DNA of 64,000 nucleotides from Kiloniellales bacterium (lineage in GTDB: Bacteria; Pseudomonadota; Alphaproteobacteria; Kiloniellales; JAKSBE01): positions 62,001 through 126,000 of the forward strand of contig JASJBF010000002.1 in assembly GCA_030066685.1 (NCBI GenBank). Direction: 5' to 3'. Position numbers and translations under genes: made by a program. This document shows, in pieces, positions 17,963-25,977 of this stretch. Each line of letters starts with the position of its first letter. Within the stretch, counting starts at the first letter, position 1. Under the pieces are notes generated by a model. The model saw only the letters and a list, made by a program, of their open reading frames with translations, was not told where the DNA came from and searched no databases.

Positions 17963-18352
17963 ATGTCGGAGCGAGATCAAGAGGTCCTGGCGGCGGCGGC
18001 GCGCGGCGACGCGGCGGCCTTGGCGACGGCCCTGGAGGCCGGCGGCGACCCCAAGGTCCGGGACCGCTTCGGCGCCCCGGCCCTGGCCCTGGCGGCGGCC
18101 CGGGGCGAGCTCGACTGCGTCGAGCGCCTGCTGGAGGCCGGCGCCGAGGTCGGCAAGACCAGCGACGCCGGCAACTCGGCTCTGATGCTGGCCGCCGCGC
18201 GGGGCCACGTTGAGGTCATGCGGCGCCTGCTCGCTGCCGGCGCCGACCCCGAGCAGCGCAACAAGTGGGGCCTCGGCGCCGCCGACTGGGCGCAGTGGCC
18301 GACGAACGCCGCGGAGGTCGAGGCGCTGCTGCTGGAAAACCGGGCCGGCTAG
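17963..18352 (+). CDS. Ankyrin-repeat protein
   Basis: A 129-aa protein of about three to four ankyrin repeats: ALATALEAGGDPKVRDRFGA, ALALAAARGELDCVERLLEAG and ALMLAAARGHVEVMRRLLAAG. The last ends in a partial repeat GLGAADWAQ. The start has GGGAGGG upstream. There is no signal peptide, so it is cytoplasmic and presumably mediates protein contacts. Its stop overlaps that of the convergent transglycosylase gene. Partner unknown. Confidence 0.85.
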   Translation: MSERDQEVLAAAARGDAAALATALEAGGDPKVRDRFGAPALALAAARGELDCVERLLEAGAEVGKTSDAGNSALMLAAARGHVEVMRRLLAAGADPEQRNKWGLGAADWAQWPTNAAEVEALLLENRAG

Positions 18353-19071
18353 GTCTTCGGCGAGGCGGAGGTCTGGGTACGGCGGACCTGCCAGACCCGC
18401 TGGCGCTCGGCGCGCCAGGCGCGCAGGACCTTGAAGCGGTAGCTGCCGCTAAACTCCGGCGTGGCGGAGTGGTAGCGGCCGATCGCCCGGGTCCAGGAGC
18501 GCAGCCGGCGCTGCAGGTCGCTGAGGAAGCTCGCCGCATAGCTGATGTTCCGGACCGGGTCGAAGGCGGCCTCCAGGTCCTCAAAGGCGTCGGGATGGTG
18601 CAGCAGGTTGACCTGCATGCAGCCGACGTCGATGGAGACCACGCCCTCGTCCTGAAGGCGCCTGACCTCGCGGATCGCGGCCTCCTTGCTCGGCAGGTAG
18701 CGGCCGCCCCGCTCGGAGGTGACGGTCCAGGGCCAGGGCAGGGTCTCGCCGCTGAGGTCGTGCCAGCGGCCGGACTCGACCTTGGCGATGGCGGTCAGCA
18801 GGAAGGGCGGCAGGCCGCGGGTCTTCTCGATCTCGTCAGCGTTCTCGGCGCAGAGCAGCCAGGCCTCGTCGCCCTGGTCCACGGTCACGCCGGCCCGGGC
18901 GGTGTCGATGGGAAGCGCGGCCAGGGCAAGGGCGAAGAGGCCGCCAAGGCCGCGCCGCAGGACGCCGCAGCGGCGGCAGTCACGGGCCGTCCCGGCCGTC
19001 GGTGCCCTCTGGGCCGAAGCGGACCTCTGGCTCGCAACACCGAGGCCCGCTGGAGTCCTTCCGTCTCGCAT
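18349..19071 (-). CDS. Lytic transglycosylase SLT-domain protein
   Basis: A 240-aa protein with a signal segment (GLGGLFALALAALPIDTARA) around residues 42-60. The SLT fold follows: LPPFLLTAIAKVESGRW with the catalytic Glu, SIDVGCMQVNLLHHPDAF, and DPVRNISYAASFL. It should cleave peptidoglycan glycan strands in the periplasm with 1,6-anhydro product formation. The start at 19071 leaves a long Arg-rich N-region; a later start near the hydrophobic core is possible. Monocistronic. It may serve wall turnover or envelope-machine assembly. Confidence 0.8.
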   Translation of the reverse strand: MRDGRTPAGLGVASQRSASAQRAPTAGTARDCRRCGVLRRGLGGLFALALAALPIDTARAGVTVDQGDEAWLLCAENADEIEKTRGLPPFLLTAIAKVESGRWHDLSGETLPWPWTVTSERGGRYLPSKEAAIREVRRLQDEGVVSIDVGCMQVNLLHHPDAFEDLEAAFDPVRNISYAASFLSDLQRRLRSWTRAIGRYHSATPEFSGSYRFKVLRAWRAERQRVWQVRRTQTSASPKT

Positions 19072-19175
19072 GCCGTCCTGGCCCTCCGTTCGGATCTGGG
19101 TGAATCCTCCGTGAAGGCGACGAATTTTCCGTTAAGTGGAGATACTGAAAGGCGTACTTTTTTAGGGATTTATGG

Positions 19176-19718
19176 TTAACGGGTCGGCAGAGTCCCGTCG
19201 CCCTCGCCCAAGGGCAGCTGCAGGACCACGCTATCGACCCAGCGGCCGAGCTTGAAGCCGACCGAGGCGATGGTCCCGACCTCGCGGAAGCCCAGCGCCT
19301 TGTGGAGCCCAATCGAGGGCAGGTTCGCGCTGTCCCCGATGACCGCGATCATCTGGCGGTAGCCGGCCGCCGTGCAGGCCTCTATCAGGGCCGCCAGCAG
19401 CAGCCGGCCGAAGCCCCGGCGCTCGAAGCCGGGCCGGAGGTAGACCGAATCCTCGACCGAGAAGCGGTAGGCCGGCCGGGGCCGGTAGGGCCGGGCGTAG
19501 GCGAAGCCGGCGATCCCTTCCAGGGTCTCGACGACCAGGAAGGGCAGGCCCAGGCGCCGGGTCTCGGCGAAGCGGCGGCCGATCTCCTCAAGGTTCGGCG
19601 GCTCCTCCTCGAAGGAGGCTAGGCCGTGCAGGACGTGGTAGGCGTAGATCTCCCGGACGCCGGCCAGATCGGCCGAGGTGGCGTCGCGCGGCCCGGCGGG
19701 CTCCGGCGCCCGGCTCAC
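19176..19718 (-). CDS. GNAT-family N-acetyltransferase (phosphinothricin acetyltransferase-like)
   Basis: A 180-aa GNAT protein with a probable GTG start at 19718. It has the PAT-like opening REIYAYHVLHGLASFEEEPP, the strand AGFAYARPYRPRPAYRF, and acetyl-CoA loop RPGFERRGFGRLLLAALIE. The tail GDSANLPSIGLHKALGFREVG is also typical. The family acetylates free amines such as methionine sulfone/sulfoximine or related amino acid analogues; the real substrate here is unknown. Repeat C abuts its upstream side. Confidence 0.82.
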   Translation of the reverse strand: MSRAPEPAGPRDATSADLAGVREIYAYHVLHGLASFEEEPPNLEEIGRRFAETRRLGLPFLVVETLEGIAGFAYARPYRPRPAYRFSVEDSVYLRPGFERRGFGRLLLAALIEACTAAGYRQMIAVIGDSANLPSIGLHKALGFREVGTIASVGFKLGRWVDSVVLQLPLGEGDGTLPTR

Positions 19719-19727
19719 CGCCGGAGC

Positions 19728-19841
19728 CTACAGCACGATGATATGAGATCGAACCGACCTCATATCATCGTGCTCTAAACTGTTGAAGTAGAGCGAAATT
19801 CAGATTTGAAGTCCATTCGACTTCAAATCATCCCGCTCTAG
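19728..19841. repeat. Paired-palindrome repeat, copy C (divergent arms)
   Basis: Two adjacent hairpins. The left pairs AGCACGATGATATGAG with CTCATATCATCGTGCT (19732-19774). The right pairs AGAGCG with CGCTCT around GATTTGAAGTC/GACTTCAAATC (about 19793-19840). The linker contains CTAAACTGTTGAAGTAGAG, matching the CTAACACGTTGAAATGAG linker of copy A, although the arms are unrelated to A. The right end CTAG gives the stop codon of the N-formylglutamate amidohydrolase gene. Confidence 0.8.
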
Positions 19842-20743
19842 CGCCGGGCTGCCGGATCGAGGCGGACGGCCCCCAGGGCGGAGACCACCTGGCGCATGCG
19901 CTGGCTCAGGACCGGCAGGTGGCTGCCGCGCTCGATCCGGCGCTCGTTCATGTAGAGGGCGCGGTTGATCTCGATCTGCAGGGCGTGGACCCCGGCCTCG
20001 GGCCGGCCGTAGTGGTCGGTCACGTAGCCGCCCGAATAGGGCTTGTTGCGGGTCACCACGTAGCCGAAGTCGCCCAGGACCTGCTCCGCCGCCTCCAGGA
20101 TCGCCGGCGCGCAGGAGCGGCCGTAGCGGTCGCCGAGGACGAAGTCGACCCGCCGGTTGCCGGGATCGCGGTCCATCGGGCCGCCGATCGAGGGCATGGA
20201 ATGGCAGTCGATGAGGACGCAGTAGCCGAAGCGGGTCCGGGTCTCCTCGATCAGGTCGCGTAGGGCCTGGTGGTAGGGCCAATAATAGCTGCGCAGCCGG
20301 AACAGGGCCTCGGCGAAGGTCAGCTTCTGGCGGTAGATGTTGGCGCCGTTGGCCACGGTCCGGGCGATGGTCCCGAGGCCGGCCGCGACCCGGGGCGAGC
20401 GGGTGTTGGCGTAGTCCGGCAGCGGGTCGACGAACATCGCCGGGTCGAGCTCGAAGGCCTCCCGGTTGGCGTCGATATAGGCCCGCGGGAAGAGCGCCCG
20501 CAGCAGCGGAGCCCCAAGCTGGGGGGCGCCTGAGAAGATCTCGTCGACGAAGCTGTCCTCGGACATCCTGAGCGCCAGCGGGTCAAGCCTGGAGGCGGCC
20601 ACGAAGGCGGCCGGATAGTCGGCGCCGCTGTGGGGCGAGGCGAAGACCAGGGGCTTGGACTGGGTCTCCGGGGCCAGGATCTCGTAGGCCGGGCCGAGGC
20701 TGTCCGTCCTGGTCCGGGCGAGGGCTGCGTGGGCGTCCATCAT
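19838..20743 (-). CDS. N-formylglutamate amidohydrolase family protein
   Basis: A 301-aa protein with the family signatures VFASPHSGADYPAAF (metal-site His), SEDSFVDEIF, DANREAFELDP, and CVLIDCHSMPS with its metal ligands. It also has VDFVLGDRYGRSCA and NKPYSGGYVTDHYGRP. The family hydrolyses N-formyl-L-glutamate (last step of one histidine catabolic route) or related N-acylated acidic amino acids. No hut genes are visible nearby. The neighbour in divergent orientation is a cpdR-like gene, an arrangement I recognise as common in alphaproteobacteria. Confidence 0.88.
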   Translation of the reverse strand: MMDAHAALARTRTDSLGPAYEILAPETQSKPLVFASPHSGADYPAAFVAASRLDPLALRMSEDSFVDEIFSGAPQLGAPLLRALFPRAYIDANREAFELDPAMFVDPLPDYANTRSPRVAAGLGTIARTVANGANIYRQKLTFAEALFRLRSYYWPYHQALRDLIEETRTRFGYCVLIDCHSMPSIGGPMDRDPGNRRVDFVLGDRYGRSCAPAILEAAEQVLGDFGYVVTRNKPYSGGYVTDHYGRPEAGVHALQIEINRALYMNERRIERGSHLPVLSQRMRQVVSALGAVRLDPAARR

Positions 20744-20916
20744 TGCCTCTAGAGTTAATCGATAGGAGGCGCCCTGTCACCGGGCTTTCTTGGTTAAATC
20801 GGCCTGCAAGGCGCATGCCGTTACAAGGGCTTGCAGATGCCCCCTTCCTCTTTCGCCGGCCTGGGGTATAGTCCGGCTTGGGGAGGGCCCCGGACGGCCC
20901 AGCGAGACAGGACGAG

Positions 20917-21297
20917 ATGAGCACTTTGGGACCAGGAATGGCACGCATTCTCTTGGCTGAGGACGACGATGTCATGCGTCAGTTCCTGGCCAAGGCGCTG
21001 CAGCGCGCGGGCTACGAGGTCGAGGCCTTCGGCAACGGCCTGGACGCCTTCGATGCGGTCAGCCGCAAGTGCTACGATCTGCTGCTGGCCGACGTGGTCA
21101 TGCCGGGGCTCGACGGGATCGAGCTGGCCCGCCGGGCCGCCAAGGAGCAGCCGGGCCTCAAGGTCATGTTCATCACCGGCTTCGCCGCCGTGGCGCTCAA
21201 GGCCAAGGAGCAGACCCCCAAGGGCACCCGCGTCCTCTCCAAACCCTTCCACCTGCGCGACCTGGTCAACCAGGTCGACCGCATGCTGGCCGCCTGA
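20917..21297 (+). CDS. cpdR: CpdR-like single-domain response regulator
   Basis: A 126-aa stand-alone receiver. The start ATG 20917 follows AGGACGAG; ATG 20938 (MARILLAEDDD) is the alternative that matches CpdR N-termini exactly. The acidic pocket is AEDDD, the phospho-acceptor is Asp59 in LLLADVVMPGLDG, the Thr switch lies in MFITGFA, and the Lys in LSKPFH. There is no output domain. CpdR, in its unphosphorylated form, directs ClpXP to polar substrates in the alphaproteobacterial cell cycle under CckA/ChpT control. Assignment rests on receiver similarity and on tRNA-Val synteny; another DivK-like receiver is possible. Confidence 0.75.
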   Translation: MSTLGPGMARILLAEDDDVMRQFLAKALQRAGYEVEAFGNGLDAFDAVSRKCYDLLLADVVMPGLDGIELARRAAKEQPGLKVMFITGFAAVALKAKEQTPKGTRVLSKPFHLRDLVNQVDRMLAA

Positions 21298-21433
21298 GCG
21301 GGCCGGCCCGACAGCCCCTCATCGCCGAGCGGACCGGAGCGCGCCTTTTCCCGCGCCGCGGGACTTGCCAAAGAGGCCGCAGCGGTGCTATTTCCGGCCA
21401 CCCCTCGCAAGGGTCCCGCCGTCACCGGTTCAA

Positions 21434-21508
21434 GGGCGCGTAGCTCAGCGGGAGAGCACTACGTTGACATCGTAGGGGTCGCTGGTTCAATCCCAGCCGC
21501 GCCCACCA
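21434..21508 (+). tRNA. tRNA-Val (anticodon GAC)
   Basis: A complete cloverleaf. The acceptor GGGCGCG pairs with CGCGCCC. The D arm is GCTCAGCGGGAGAGC and the anticodon arm CTACG-TTGACAT-CGTAG has GAC at the centre. The T arm is CTGG-TTCAATC-CCAG with a standard loop. The discriminator A505 is followed by genomically encoded CCA (21506-21508). It lies 136 bp downstream of the cpdR-like gene. Confidence 0.97.
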
Positions 21509-21807
21509 TTTCAATCAGTTACTTACCAGCCGCCGCAGGGATCAGCCGGTCGAGCTCTTGAACGCAACTTGAAAGCAAAAGCTCGAAGTAGGCGTCAATC
21601 CCGGCTGTGGCGGCTCCCATCCGGTTGGGTTCGACCTTGACCTAGGACAGGCTTCGGCTTGGTGCCGCGTCGTCATGCCTGAGAGGTTGGAACCGCGGGC
21701 TGCCGAGCGCCGCCGCCGCGGCCCTGACGCTTGCTTTGACGGCCGAGGGGTCGGCAAAGACCCGGCCTGAAGCGCCCTTCGTCGCGGGGGAAGGGCGTGA
21801 GTAATGA
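21509..21807. other. No gene recognised
   Basis: About 300 bp between tRNA-Val and the terminator-like hairpin of the hsp20 operon. A short open frame on the minus strand (21542-21757) has no ribosome binding site or recognisable protein features. I see no repeat, promoter pair or second tRNA here. Confidence 0.5.
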
Positions 21808-21841
21808 CAGCGGGGGGAGAGTACAGGCTCTCCCCGCTGTT
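21808..21841 (-). terminator. Terminator-like hairpin after hsp20 genes
   Basis: ACAGCGGG pairs with CCCGCTGT, then GAGAG with CTCTC, around a TACAGG loop (two-base G bulge). The stem starts 17 bp beyond the stop codon of the last hsp20 gene. No clear T-tract follows on the minus strand, so intrinsic termination is plausible but not certain; it may instead protect the 3' end. Confidence 0.5.
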
Positions 21842-21857
21842 GGAAACGACGCGTCCG

Positions 21858-22262
21858 TCAGCTGATCGTGATCTTCCGCGGCTTCGCTTCCTCGGCCTTC
21901 GGAAGGGTCAGCGTGAGCACGCCGTCATCGATGTCGGCGGAGATCTTCTCCCGATCGACCTTAGCTGGGAGGCCGAACTTCCGGCTGTAGTGGCCGACGT
22001 TGTATTCGGTGTAAACCGGCTGCATCTCCGCGTAGTCGGAGAAGTCGATCCGCCCTTCCACCTTCAGAACGTCGTTCTCGATCTCAATGCTCACGTTGTC
22101 TTTGGTGACGCCCGCCATCTCCATCACGACGGTAAGCGCGTTCTCCGTTTCGAAAATGTCCGTGTAGGGCACATAGTACCGTGCCGGAACCGTCATCTCC
22201 TCCTTCTCGACCAGTTCCTTCTTTTCTTGGACTTCCAGGGATCTCCTGTCTGTTTCGGTCAT
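21858..22262 (-). CDS. Hsp20/alpha-crystallin small heat-shock protein (second gene)
   Basis: A 134-aa small heat-shock protein. The alpha-crystallin domain spans residues about 35-132, from YTDIFETENALTVVMEMAGV through VLKVEGRIDFSDY to GVLTLTLPKAEEAKPRKITI with the conserved G-V-L-T-L motif. The N-terminus is unusual, short and charged (SLEVQEKKELVEKEEMTV), as in the HspE/class B subtype. It is an ATP-independent holdase. It follows the other hsp20 gene by 40 bp and shares its heat-shock promoter. GGAG lies eight bases before the ATG. Confidence 0.9.
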   Translation of the reverse strand: MTETDRRSLEVQEKKELVEKEEMTVPARYYVPYTDIFETENALTVVMEMAGVTKDNVSIEIENDVLKVEGRIDFSDYAEMQPVYTEYNVGHYSRKFGLPAKVDREKISADIDDGVLTLTLPKAEEAKPRKITIS

Positions 22263-22302
22263 CGCTTCTACTCCATGTCACGCCGAGGCTTCCGTTGCGA
22301 CG

Positions 22303-22728
22303 TCACCTGACGGTGATGGACTTGGGCTTGTCGCGCTCTGCGCGCGGCAGGAAGAGCGCCAGAACACCGTCGCGGTACTCGGCCTTGACGCGGTCTGCAT
22401 CGACCTCAACCGGGATCGCGACCGTGCGGTCGAAGGCTCCCGAGATCCGCTCGCGGCGATGGAGGCTTACGCCCTCGCCATAGTCGATGGACTTCCGGCC
22501 TGCGATGCGGATCCGGTCACCATGGACCCTGATGTCAACGTCCTCGCGACGAATGCCCGGCAGCTCGGTGAGAATCACGAAGTCGTCGCCCTGACGAAAG
22601 ACATTCAGCGGCGGATAGCCTCCCCTGCCGCTCGGCCCGCGAGCGAGCCAGTCGCTGGCGCGAAAGGCATCGAGGCTTCGTTGCAGGTTGAACAGCGTCT
22701 CGAAGGGATCGGGAAAAAGCCGTGCCAT
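22303..22728 (-). CDS. Hsp20/alpha-crystallin small heat-shock protein (first gene)
   Basis: A 141-aa IbpA-like small heat-shock protein. It starts at ATG 22728 after AAGGA with eight-base spacing. N-terminal FPDPFETLFNLQRSLDAFR is typical of the class. The crystallin domain runs from NVFRQGDDFVILTELPGI to DGVLALFLPRAERDKPKSI. It forms oligomeric holdases binding unfolded proteins in the cytoplasm. First gene of a two-gene operon with a sigma32-like promoter and a CIRCE operator upstream. Confidence 0.92.
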   Translation of the reverse strand: MARLFPDPFETLFNLQRSLDAFRASDWLARGPSGRGGYPPLNVFRQGDDFVILTELPGIRREDVDIRVHGDRIRIAGRKSIDYGEGVSLHRRERISGAFDRTVAIPVEVDADRVKAEYRDGVLALFLPRAERDKPKSITVR

Positions 22729-22791
22729 GGCTACACATCCTTTCAGCAAGCAACGTGTAACGGGTCTGGCCGACCAGGGGTCCAGCCAAGT

Positions 22792-22818
22792 TTGGCACTC
22801 TCAAGATGAGAGTGCCAG
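22792..22818 (-). promoter_or_regulatory. CIRCE operator (HrcA site)
   Basis: The nine-base arms TTGGCACTC (22792-22800) and GAGTGCCAG (22810-22818) are separated by exactly nine bases. The CIRCE consensus is TTAGCACTC-N9-GAGTGCTAA, so the spacing is exact and each arm has one or two changes. It lies just downstream of the sigma32-like promoter, 64 bp before the first hsp20 start. HrcA repression of this operon is therefore expected. The hrcA gene is not in the window. Confidence 0.85.
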
Positions 22819-22830
22819 CCCTCGCTGGCG

Positions 22831-22859
22831 ACTTGGGCAATCTGCCGGGTCTTTTCAAG
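22831..22859 (-). promoter_or_regulatory. Sigma32 (RpoH)-type promoter for the hsp20 operon
   Basis: On the minus strand CTTGAAA (plus-strand 22853-22859) is followed after 14 bases by GCCCAAGT (22831-22838). This resembles the RpoH pattern CTTGAAA-N11-16-CCCCATNT. It is positioned so that the CIRCE element falls in the early transcribed region, the usual dual control arrangement. Confidence 0.7.
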
Positions 22860-22947
22860 GTGTCGGACCATCGCAGAATGCCGGTCGTGCCATGGTCCGC
22901 TTGAGGCCCCGAGACCGGGCCGATGGTGATCTCTCCAAAGATCTCAG

Positions 22948-24036
22948 TCAGGAGATGTCCGCGACGGTGACGCTCACGAAGACCTCGCGGCCTTGTCGCC
23001 GGACCGTCAGCTCCGCCGGGTTACCGACCCCGATCGCTTCCAGCTCGGCGGCGAACTCTGCAATCGTCCTCACGGGTTTCCCGTTGACGTGCGTGATCAC
23101 GTCGCCGATGGCCCCGCTCTGTGGATCGATTCCGCGGAGACCGGCGGTCGCGGCGCTGCCGTCTTGAAGGACATCGACGACGATGATGCCGTCGATGCCT
23201 GCTCTCGCGGCCGCCTCTTCCGAGGCGGCCGATATGCCGATGCCTGGACGTGGGGCTTTGCCGGTCGCGATGAGTTGGGGCACGATCCGGTTGACGATGT
23301 CGACCGGAACAGCGAAGCCGATCCCGGCCGAAGCCCCGGACCCGGAGATGATGGCCGTGTTCACGCCGATCAGCCGTCCGGCGGAATCGAGAAGCGGACC
23401 GCCGGAATTGCCCGGGTTGATGGCGGCATCGGTCTGTATGACGCCTCTGATCTCACGTCCGGTTTCGGTGGGCAATCGACGGTCGAGGGCGCTGATGATT
23501 CCAGTGGTCAGCGTCCTGCTCAGGCCATAGGGGTTGCCGATCGCGAAGACCGCCTGTCCCGTCTGCAGATCGCCGGACGTGCCCACCGGGATCGGCTGCA
23601 GGCTCGAGAAGCGGGAACGCAGCCGCAACACCGCGAGATCGTAGTCCGGCGCCGTACCGACGATCTTGGCCGGGATCGCCTCGCCGCTGTCCAGCTTCAC
23701 GGCCACCTCCGAGGCGCCGTCCACGACGTGAAAGTTGGTGACCACATGGCCGGCGCCGTCCCAGACGAAGCCGGAGCCGGTTCCCGTCTGACCTTGCGGT
23801 CGGCGGGCGAAGGGCTCCAGGAGCCTGACCCGGGAGAAGATGTAAACCACCGAAGGAGACACGCTTTCGAAGAGCTCGATGTTCACCTTCTCGAACTCGG
23901 CGAGATCGCCTCTCGGCGTAATCGCCCGAGGCGCATCTGCGACCAGGAAGAGGTCTCGGTAGATGGAAATGCCGACCCATAGACTGAGCAGCATCAAAGC
24001 CCAGATAGAAACCAGCCTGACGAAACGCTGCGTCAC
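22948..24036 (-). CDS. HtrA/DegP-like serine protease with one PDZ domain
   Basis: A 362-aa protein. GTG 24036 is chosen because GGAGG lies six bases upstream and the product then begins with a membrane anchor (WALMLLSLWVGISIY). The trypsin-like domain carries His103 (TNFHVVDG), Asp133 (PDYDLAVL) and Ser211 (NPGNSGGPL). A single PDZ domain closes the protein (residues about 265-355, with GDVITHVNGKPV). One PDZ plus an N-terminal anchor fits the DegS/HhoB group, a periplasmic protease bound to the inner membrane. It lies upstream of the hsp20 operon in the same orientation but has its own position, not an overlap. Confidence 0.88.
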   Translation of the reverse strand: MTQRFVRLVSIWALMLLSLWVGISIYRDLFLVADAPRAITPRGDLAEFEKVNIELFESVSPSVVYIFSRVRLLEPFARRPQGQTGTGSGFVWDGAGHVVTNFHVVDGASEVAVKLDSGEAIPAKIVGTAPDYDLAVLRLRSRFSSLQPIPVGTSGDLQTGQAVFAIGNPYGLSRTLTTGIISALDRRLPTETGREIRGVIQTDAAINPGNSGGPLLDSAGRLIGVNTAIISGSGASAGIGFAVPVDIVNRIVPQLIATGKAPRPGIGISAASEEAAARAGIDGIIVVDVLQDGSAATAGLRGIDPQSGAIGDVITHVNGKPVRTIAEFAAELEAIGVGNPAELTVRRQGREVFVSVTVADIS

Positions 24037-24151
24037 GAACGCCTCCAGACATCGATATGAAGACGGTCTTGCCGCCTCGCGACAGTATAGTGGACTCCTG
24101 CACAAGGGTCGCCAAAAGGACGGCGCCGGCGGTGCCTTGGCTGTTCCCCAG

Positions 24152-25444
24152 CTATCGGTAGCCGAACTGTTCTGGCAGGAACAGCACCAGGTCCGGCAGG
24201 AAGGTGATGGCCAAGAGGGCGGCGATCAGGACGGCGAGGAAGGGCAAGATCTCGCGGATGATGGCCTTGAGCGGGATCCCGGTCGTGGCGTTGATCACGA
24301 AGAGCAGGACGCCGTAGGGCGGGGTTATCAGGCCGATCATGGCGTTGACCACCACCACGACGCCGAAGTGCACCAGGTCGATCCCCAGCTCCCGGCAGGT
24401 CGGGATGAACAGCGGGACGATGACCAGGAGGATGGTCGTGGCGTCGAGGACGCAGCCGATCACCAGGACGATCAGGTTGACCATCAGCAGGAAGAGGACC
24501 GGCGAGAGCTCGACCCCTTTCAGGGCGTCGGCCAGGGCGTTGGGGATGTTCTCGCTGGCGACGATGAAGTTGAAGATCAGCGCGCCGCCGATCACCAGGC
24601 CGACCGCGGCGGAGGAGCGGGCGCTGGCCGAGAAGATCTGGTAGAGCGCGCCCAGGGACAGCGCCCGGTAGAACAGGCCGGCCAGGAGCAGGGCGTAGAA
24701 GGCGGCCACCGCCGCCGCCTCGGTCGGCGTGGTGACGCCGCCGTAGATCCCGGTCAGCAGGATGACCGGCATCAGCAGCGCCGGGAAGGCGGTCAGGGTC
24801 AGCCCGGGCAGGCGCGACAGGGGCACCGGTTCCTCGATCGCCATGCCGCGGCGGGCCGCGATCCTGGCGTTCATGGCCATCAGGACCGCGCCCATCAGCA
24901 GTCCGGGAAGGATCCCGCCGAGGAAGAGGTAGCCGATCGAGCTGTCCGAGACCAGGGCGTAGAGCACCATGGGAATGGAGGGCGGGATGATCGGGCCGAT
25001 GGTCGCCGAGGCGGCGGTGATCGCGGCGGCGTAGCCGGGGCTGTAGCGGCCGTCCTTGGTCATCATCTCGATGATGATCTTGCCGATCCCCGCGGCGTCG
25101 GCGATTGCCGAGCCGGACATGCCGGAGAAGATCAGGCTGGCGACCACGTTGACGTGGCCGAGCCCGCCGCGGAACCGGCCGACCAGCGCGACGCAGAAGT
25201 TCAGCAGGCGGTCGGAGATCGTGCCCGCGTTCATGATGTTGGCGGCGACGATGAACAGCGGCACGGCCAGCAGGATGAAGCTGGTGAAGAGCCCCTGCAG
25301 GGCCTGTTCGGAGGCCAGCCCGAGATCCTGTCCGGTGACCGCGAGGTAGGCGATCGCGGCGACGATCATGGAGAGTGCGATCGGCGCCCCGATCGCGGCC
25401 AGACCGAAGAGCAGCGCCAGGCAGGCCAGGAAGGCGAAGCTCAC
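24152..25444 (-). CDS. dctM: TRAP transporter large permease (DctM)
   Basis: A 430-aa protein of about 12-13 transmembrane helices from the DctM/ion-transporter family. Typical segments are SGSAIADAAGIGKIIIEMMTKDGY-like around residue 110, SATIGPIIPPSIPMVLYAL, GGVTTPTEAAAVAAFYALL, and GLITPPYGVLLFVINATTGI. It is the sodium-coupled channel of a tripartite uptake system and overlaps dctQ by 4 bp. Order in the operon is dctP-dctQ-dctM, reading down from 26964. Confidence 0.92.
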   Translation of the reverse strand: MSFAFLACLALLFGLAAIGAPIALSMIVAAIAYLAVTGQDLGLASEQALQGLFTSFILLAVPLFIVAANIMNAGTISDRLLNFCVALVGRFRGGLGHVNVVASLIFSGMSGSAIADAAGIGKIIIEMMTKDGRYSPGYAAAITAASATIGPIIPPSIPMVLYALVSDSSIGYLFLGGILPGLLMGAVLMAMNARIAARRGMAIEEPVPLSRLPGLTLTAFPALLMPVILLTGIYGGVTTPTEAAAVAAFYALLLAGLFYRALSLGALYQIFSASARSSAAVGLVIGGALIFNFIVASENIPNALADALKGVELSPVLFLLMVNLIVLVIGCVLDATTILLVIVPLFIPTCRELGIDLVHFGVVVVVNAMIGLITPPYGVLLFVINATTGIPLKAIIREILPFLAVLIAALLAITFLPDLVLFLPEQFGYR

Positions 25445-25962
25445 CGGGATCGGTCCGGATCCGCCGGCGCTTCCGCTGCCTCGCCCGAAGACAGACGACC
25501 GAGCGCACGCAGTCCGTAGCGGACCAGAACGCCGGCGCTGAAGATCAGGTAGCAGGCGAAGACGTAGTCCAGCCGGACCCCAAGGCTGGAACTGGACTCG
25601 ATCCTCATGAAGGCGATGAAGTCGAAGGTCGCCGGCAGGGCGGCGGCGAAGGCGACGACGATGACCAGCGCCGAGACGATGGCGAAGACGCGCCGGAGCG
25701 GCGGCGCCGCGGCGGCATAGAGGATGTCGAACTTCACGTGGTCCCGGTCATCGAGCAGGAATCCGGCGCACCAGAAGACCAGCCAAAGCCAGGTCAGAAG
25801 ACAGGCCTCGAGAGTCCAGGTCAGCGGCGCGCCGACGACGTAGCGGAACAGGATCTGCAGGATGAAGGAGACGAACATCGCGGCCAACAATGCCACCGCG
25901 ACGTTGTCGGCCCGGTCCTTCAGCCAGGCGATGCCGCGCCGCCAGGCGCTGCGCCCCCTCAC
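25441..25962 (-). CDS. dctQ: TRAP transporter small permease (DctQ)
   Basis: A 173-aa protein with four transmembrane helices, starting at GTG 25962. The DctQ signature LTWTLEACLLTWLWLVFWCAG-type segment is in the second helix. VKFDIL follows at the usual place before the third helix, and the C-terminus is basic and cytoplasmic. It pairs with DctM in the membrane. It lies 15 bp after dctP and overlaps dctM by 4 bp. Confidence 0.88.
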   Translation of the reverse strand: MRGRSAWRRGIAWLKDRADNVAVALLAAMFVSFILQILFRYVVGAPLTWTLEACLLTWLWLVFWCAGFLLDDRDHVKFDILYAAAAPPLRRVFAIVSALVIVVAFAAALPATFDFIAFMRIESSSSLGVRLDYVFACYLIFSAGVLVRYGLRALGRLSSGEAAEAPADPDRSR

Positions 25963-25977
25963 GGTGCCGCCGGCCCG

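Noticed and set aside
16414-17964. 516-codon minus-strand frame overlapping the class V aminotransferase
   Set aside because: A different frame of the same strand, rich in Arg/Gly/Pro with no motif; the 16659-17837 frame carries the PLP lysine and family motifs.
19176-19718. Phosphinothricin resistance gene
   Set aside because: PAT-like GNAT proteins are widespread housekeeping enzymes; nothing specific to herbicide resistance is visible.
24033-25508. 491-codon minus-strand frame over dctM
   Set aside because: Arg-rich shadow frame; dctM in its own frame is hydrophobic and complete.
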